15,423 nt of DNA from Candidatus Babelota bacterium (GTDB lineage Bacteria > Babelota > Babeliae > Babelales > Babelaceae), in the NCBI GenBank assembly GCA_003174035.1, contig PRDV01000039.1:1-15423 (forward strand). The letters run 5' to 3'. The notes under the pieces were generated by a model. It did no database searches. It was given only the letters and a program-made list of their open reading frames with translations, and was not told where the DNA came from. The translations under genes were made by a program, and so were the position numbers. The stretch's first letter is position 1. Each line of letters begins with the position of its first letter. Shown piece by piece: positions 14,780-15,423 of this stretch.

Positions 14780-14855
14780 AGACTTAACTGGGTCTTTGAA
14801 CCAGATGACGCGACTCGATCTCCGGTGGGTACGTGGCCGGCGTCAGACCTTCTTG

Positions 14856-15423
14856 TCACCATTTCTGGATCTCTGCAAGAAAGATTGCTCCATAGGCACC
14901 TAATTTCGATTTACCGACCCCAGTAATTGCGAGCAACTGTTCGGAGGTTAATGGCTTTTTTGCTGCCATCTCGACCAAAGTGACGTCTCCAAATACTACA
15001 TAAGGGGGCACTCCAGCTTCTCTGGCAAGTTCGGCACGTAACTTCCGCAATGCTTGAAAAAGGGCCTCGCCATCAGCGCTAAGCATGTCGATGCTGGCTT
15101 TTTCCCCCTTCACCCTATTGGCTGCTGCCAATCGGCGATCGTTGCTTTTTGCAATCTTGACTCGTGGCCGTGCGAGATAGAGCCGTTCTTGCCCGAGGAG
15201 AAGTGGCTTTGAAGCTACAGTGAGCTTAAGTATCGAATAATGGGTGATGTCCTGGTAAAGGTAGCCGAGGTGTATCAGTTGGTGCAGAATGCTTCCCCAC
15301 TCCTCCTGGCTCTTGCCACTGCCTATGCCATAGGTGGAGAGCTTGTCATGTCCGAGGACCTTTATGCGCTGGGACTGCGAGCCACGGAGAACATCGATGA
15401 TATGACCTGCACCGAAACGCTGG
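14856..15423 (-). CDS. recQ: ATP-dependent DNA helicase RecQ, C-terminal part (RQC and HRDC domains)
   Basis: The last 189 residues or so of RecQ, running in from beyond the right edge. From that edge it reads FGAGHIIDVLRGSQSQRI, then the signature GIGSGKSQEEWGSILHQL and LGYLYQDITHYSILKLT. These are the winged-helix RQC domain that binds duplex DNA ahead of the 3'-5' helicase motor. The final 80 residues, from LFQALRKLRAELAREAG through YVVFGDVTLVEMA and TSEQLLAITGVGKSKLGAYG, are the HRDC domain that binds single-stranded DNA. The gene has no stop before its normal end at the TGA read from 14858-14856. RecQ acts in recombinational repair and restart of stalled forks. Its GC-rich codon use and orientation opposite to the island mark it as chromosomal flank. 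An internal ATG at 15131 is not the start, since the frame is open and homologous upstream. Confidence 0.95.
   Translation of the reverse strand, partial: QRFGAGHIIDVLRGSQSQRIKVLGHDKLSTYGIGSGKSQEEWGSILHQLIHLGYLYQDITHYSILKLTVASKPLLLGQERLYLARPRVKIAKSNDRRLAAANRVKGEKASIDMLSADGEALFQALRKLRAELAREAGVPPYVVFGDVTLVEMAAKKPLTSEQLLAITGVGKSKLGAYGAIFLAEIQKW

Noticed and set aside
1..15423. CRISPR array, tRNA or rRNA gene, insertion sequence
   Set aside because: No regularly spaced repeats, no tRNA-like cloverleaf sequence and no transposase or terminal inverted repeats were seen on either strand.

Overview
The window is a stretch of bacterial chromosome. A low-to-moderate GC accessory island sits between two visibly GC-richer DNA-metabolism genes. 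At the left edge is the 3' part of a UvrD/Rep-type helicase (+). At the right edge is the 3' part of recQ (-, RQC and HRDC domains). Strong AGGAGG-type ribosome binding sites, radical SAM enzymes and polysaccharide-type genes suggest a Gram-negative, perhaps anaerobic, bacterium. A Desulfobacterota/Geobacter-like host would fit, but that is only a guess.

Positions 846-5180 hold four plus-strand accessory genes that look like a defence or stress island: a single-HKD phospholipase D-like protein, an HD-domain phosphohydrolase-like protein, a small membrane-anchored protein and a TIR-like ('FYSWQSD') protein with an unidentified C-terminal domain. Two intergenic gaps share a 17-nt sequence; in one of them it forms the stem of an intrinsic terminator.

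Positions 5181-5526 form a non-coding leader with several small inverted repeats. It ends in a very strong ribosome binding site in front of a 19-codon ORF that overlaps the first gene of the next operon.

Positions 5556-14184 form one tightly packed plus-strand operon: radical SAM enzyme 1, SAM methyltransferase, GT2 glycosyltransferase, radical SAM/SPASM enzyme 2, a DegT-type aminotransferase fused to a GT2 glycosyltransferase, radical SAM/SPASM enzyme 3, myo-inositol-1-phosphate synthase and an FkbM methyltransferase. The inositol-phosphate synthase next to an aminotransferase with inosose-aminotransferase hallmarks (WPxWPQ near the N-terminus, QxSKxLTxGEGG around the lysine) points to an aminocyclitol pathway. 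Glucose-6-phosphate would be cyclised to inositol phosphate, then dephosphorylated and oxidised to an inosose, aminated, glycosylated and methylated. One of the radical SAM enzymes could be a BtrN-like dehydrogenase. The product would be a new aminoglycoside-like or aminocyclitol-containing glycoconjugate. No phosphatase, NAD-dependent inositol dehydrogenase, transporter, resistance gene or regulator is present in the window.

Positions 14185-14855 contain a decayed small gene, with an apparent frameshift and an in-frame stop, and short inverted repeats. After that, recQ runs in from the right on the minus strand.
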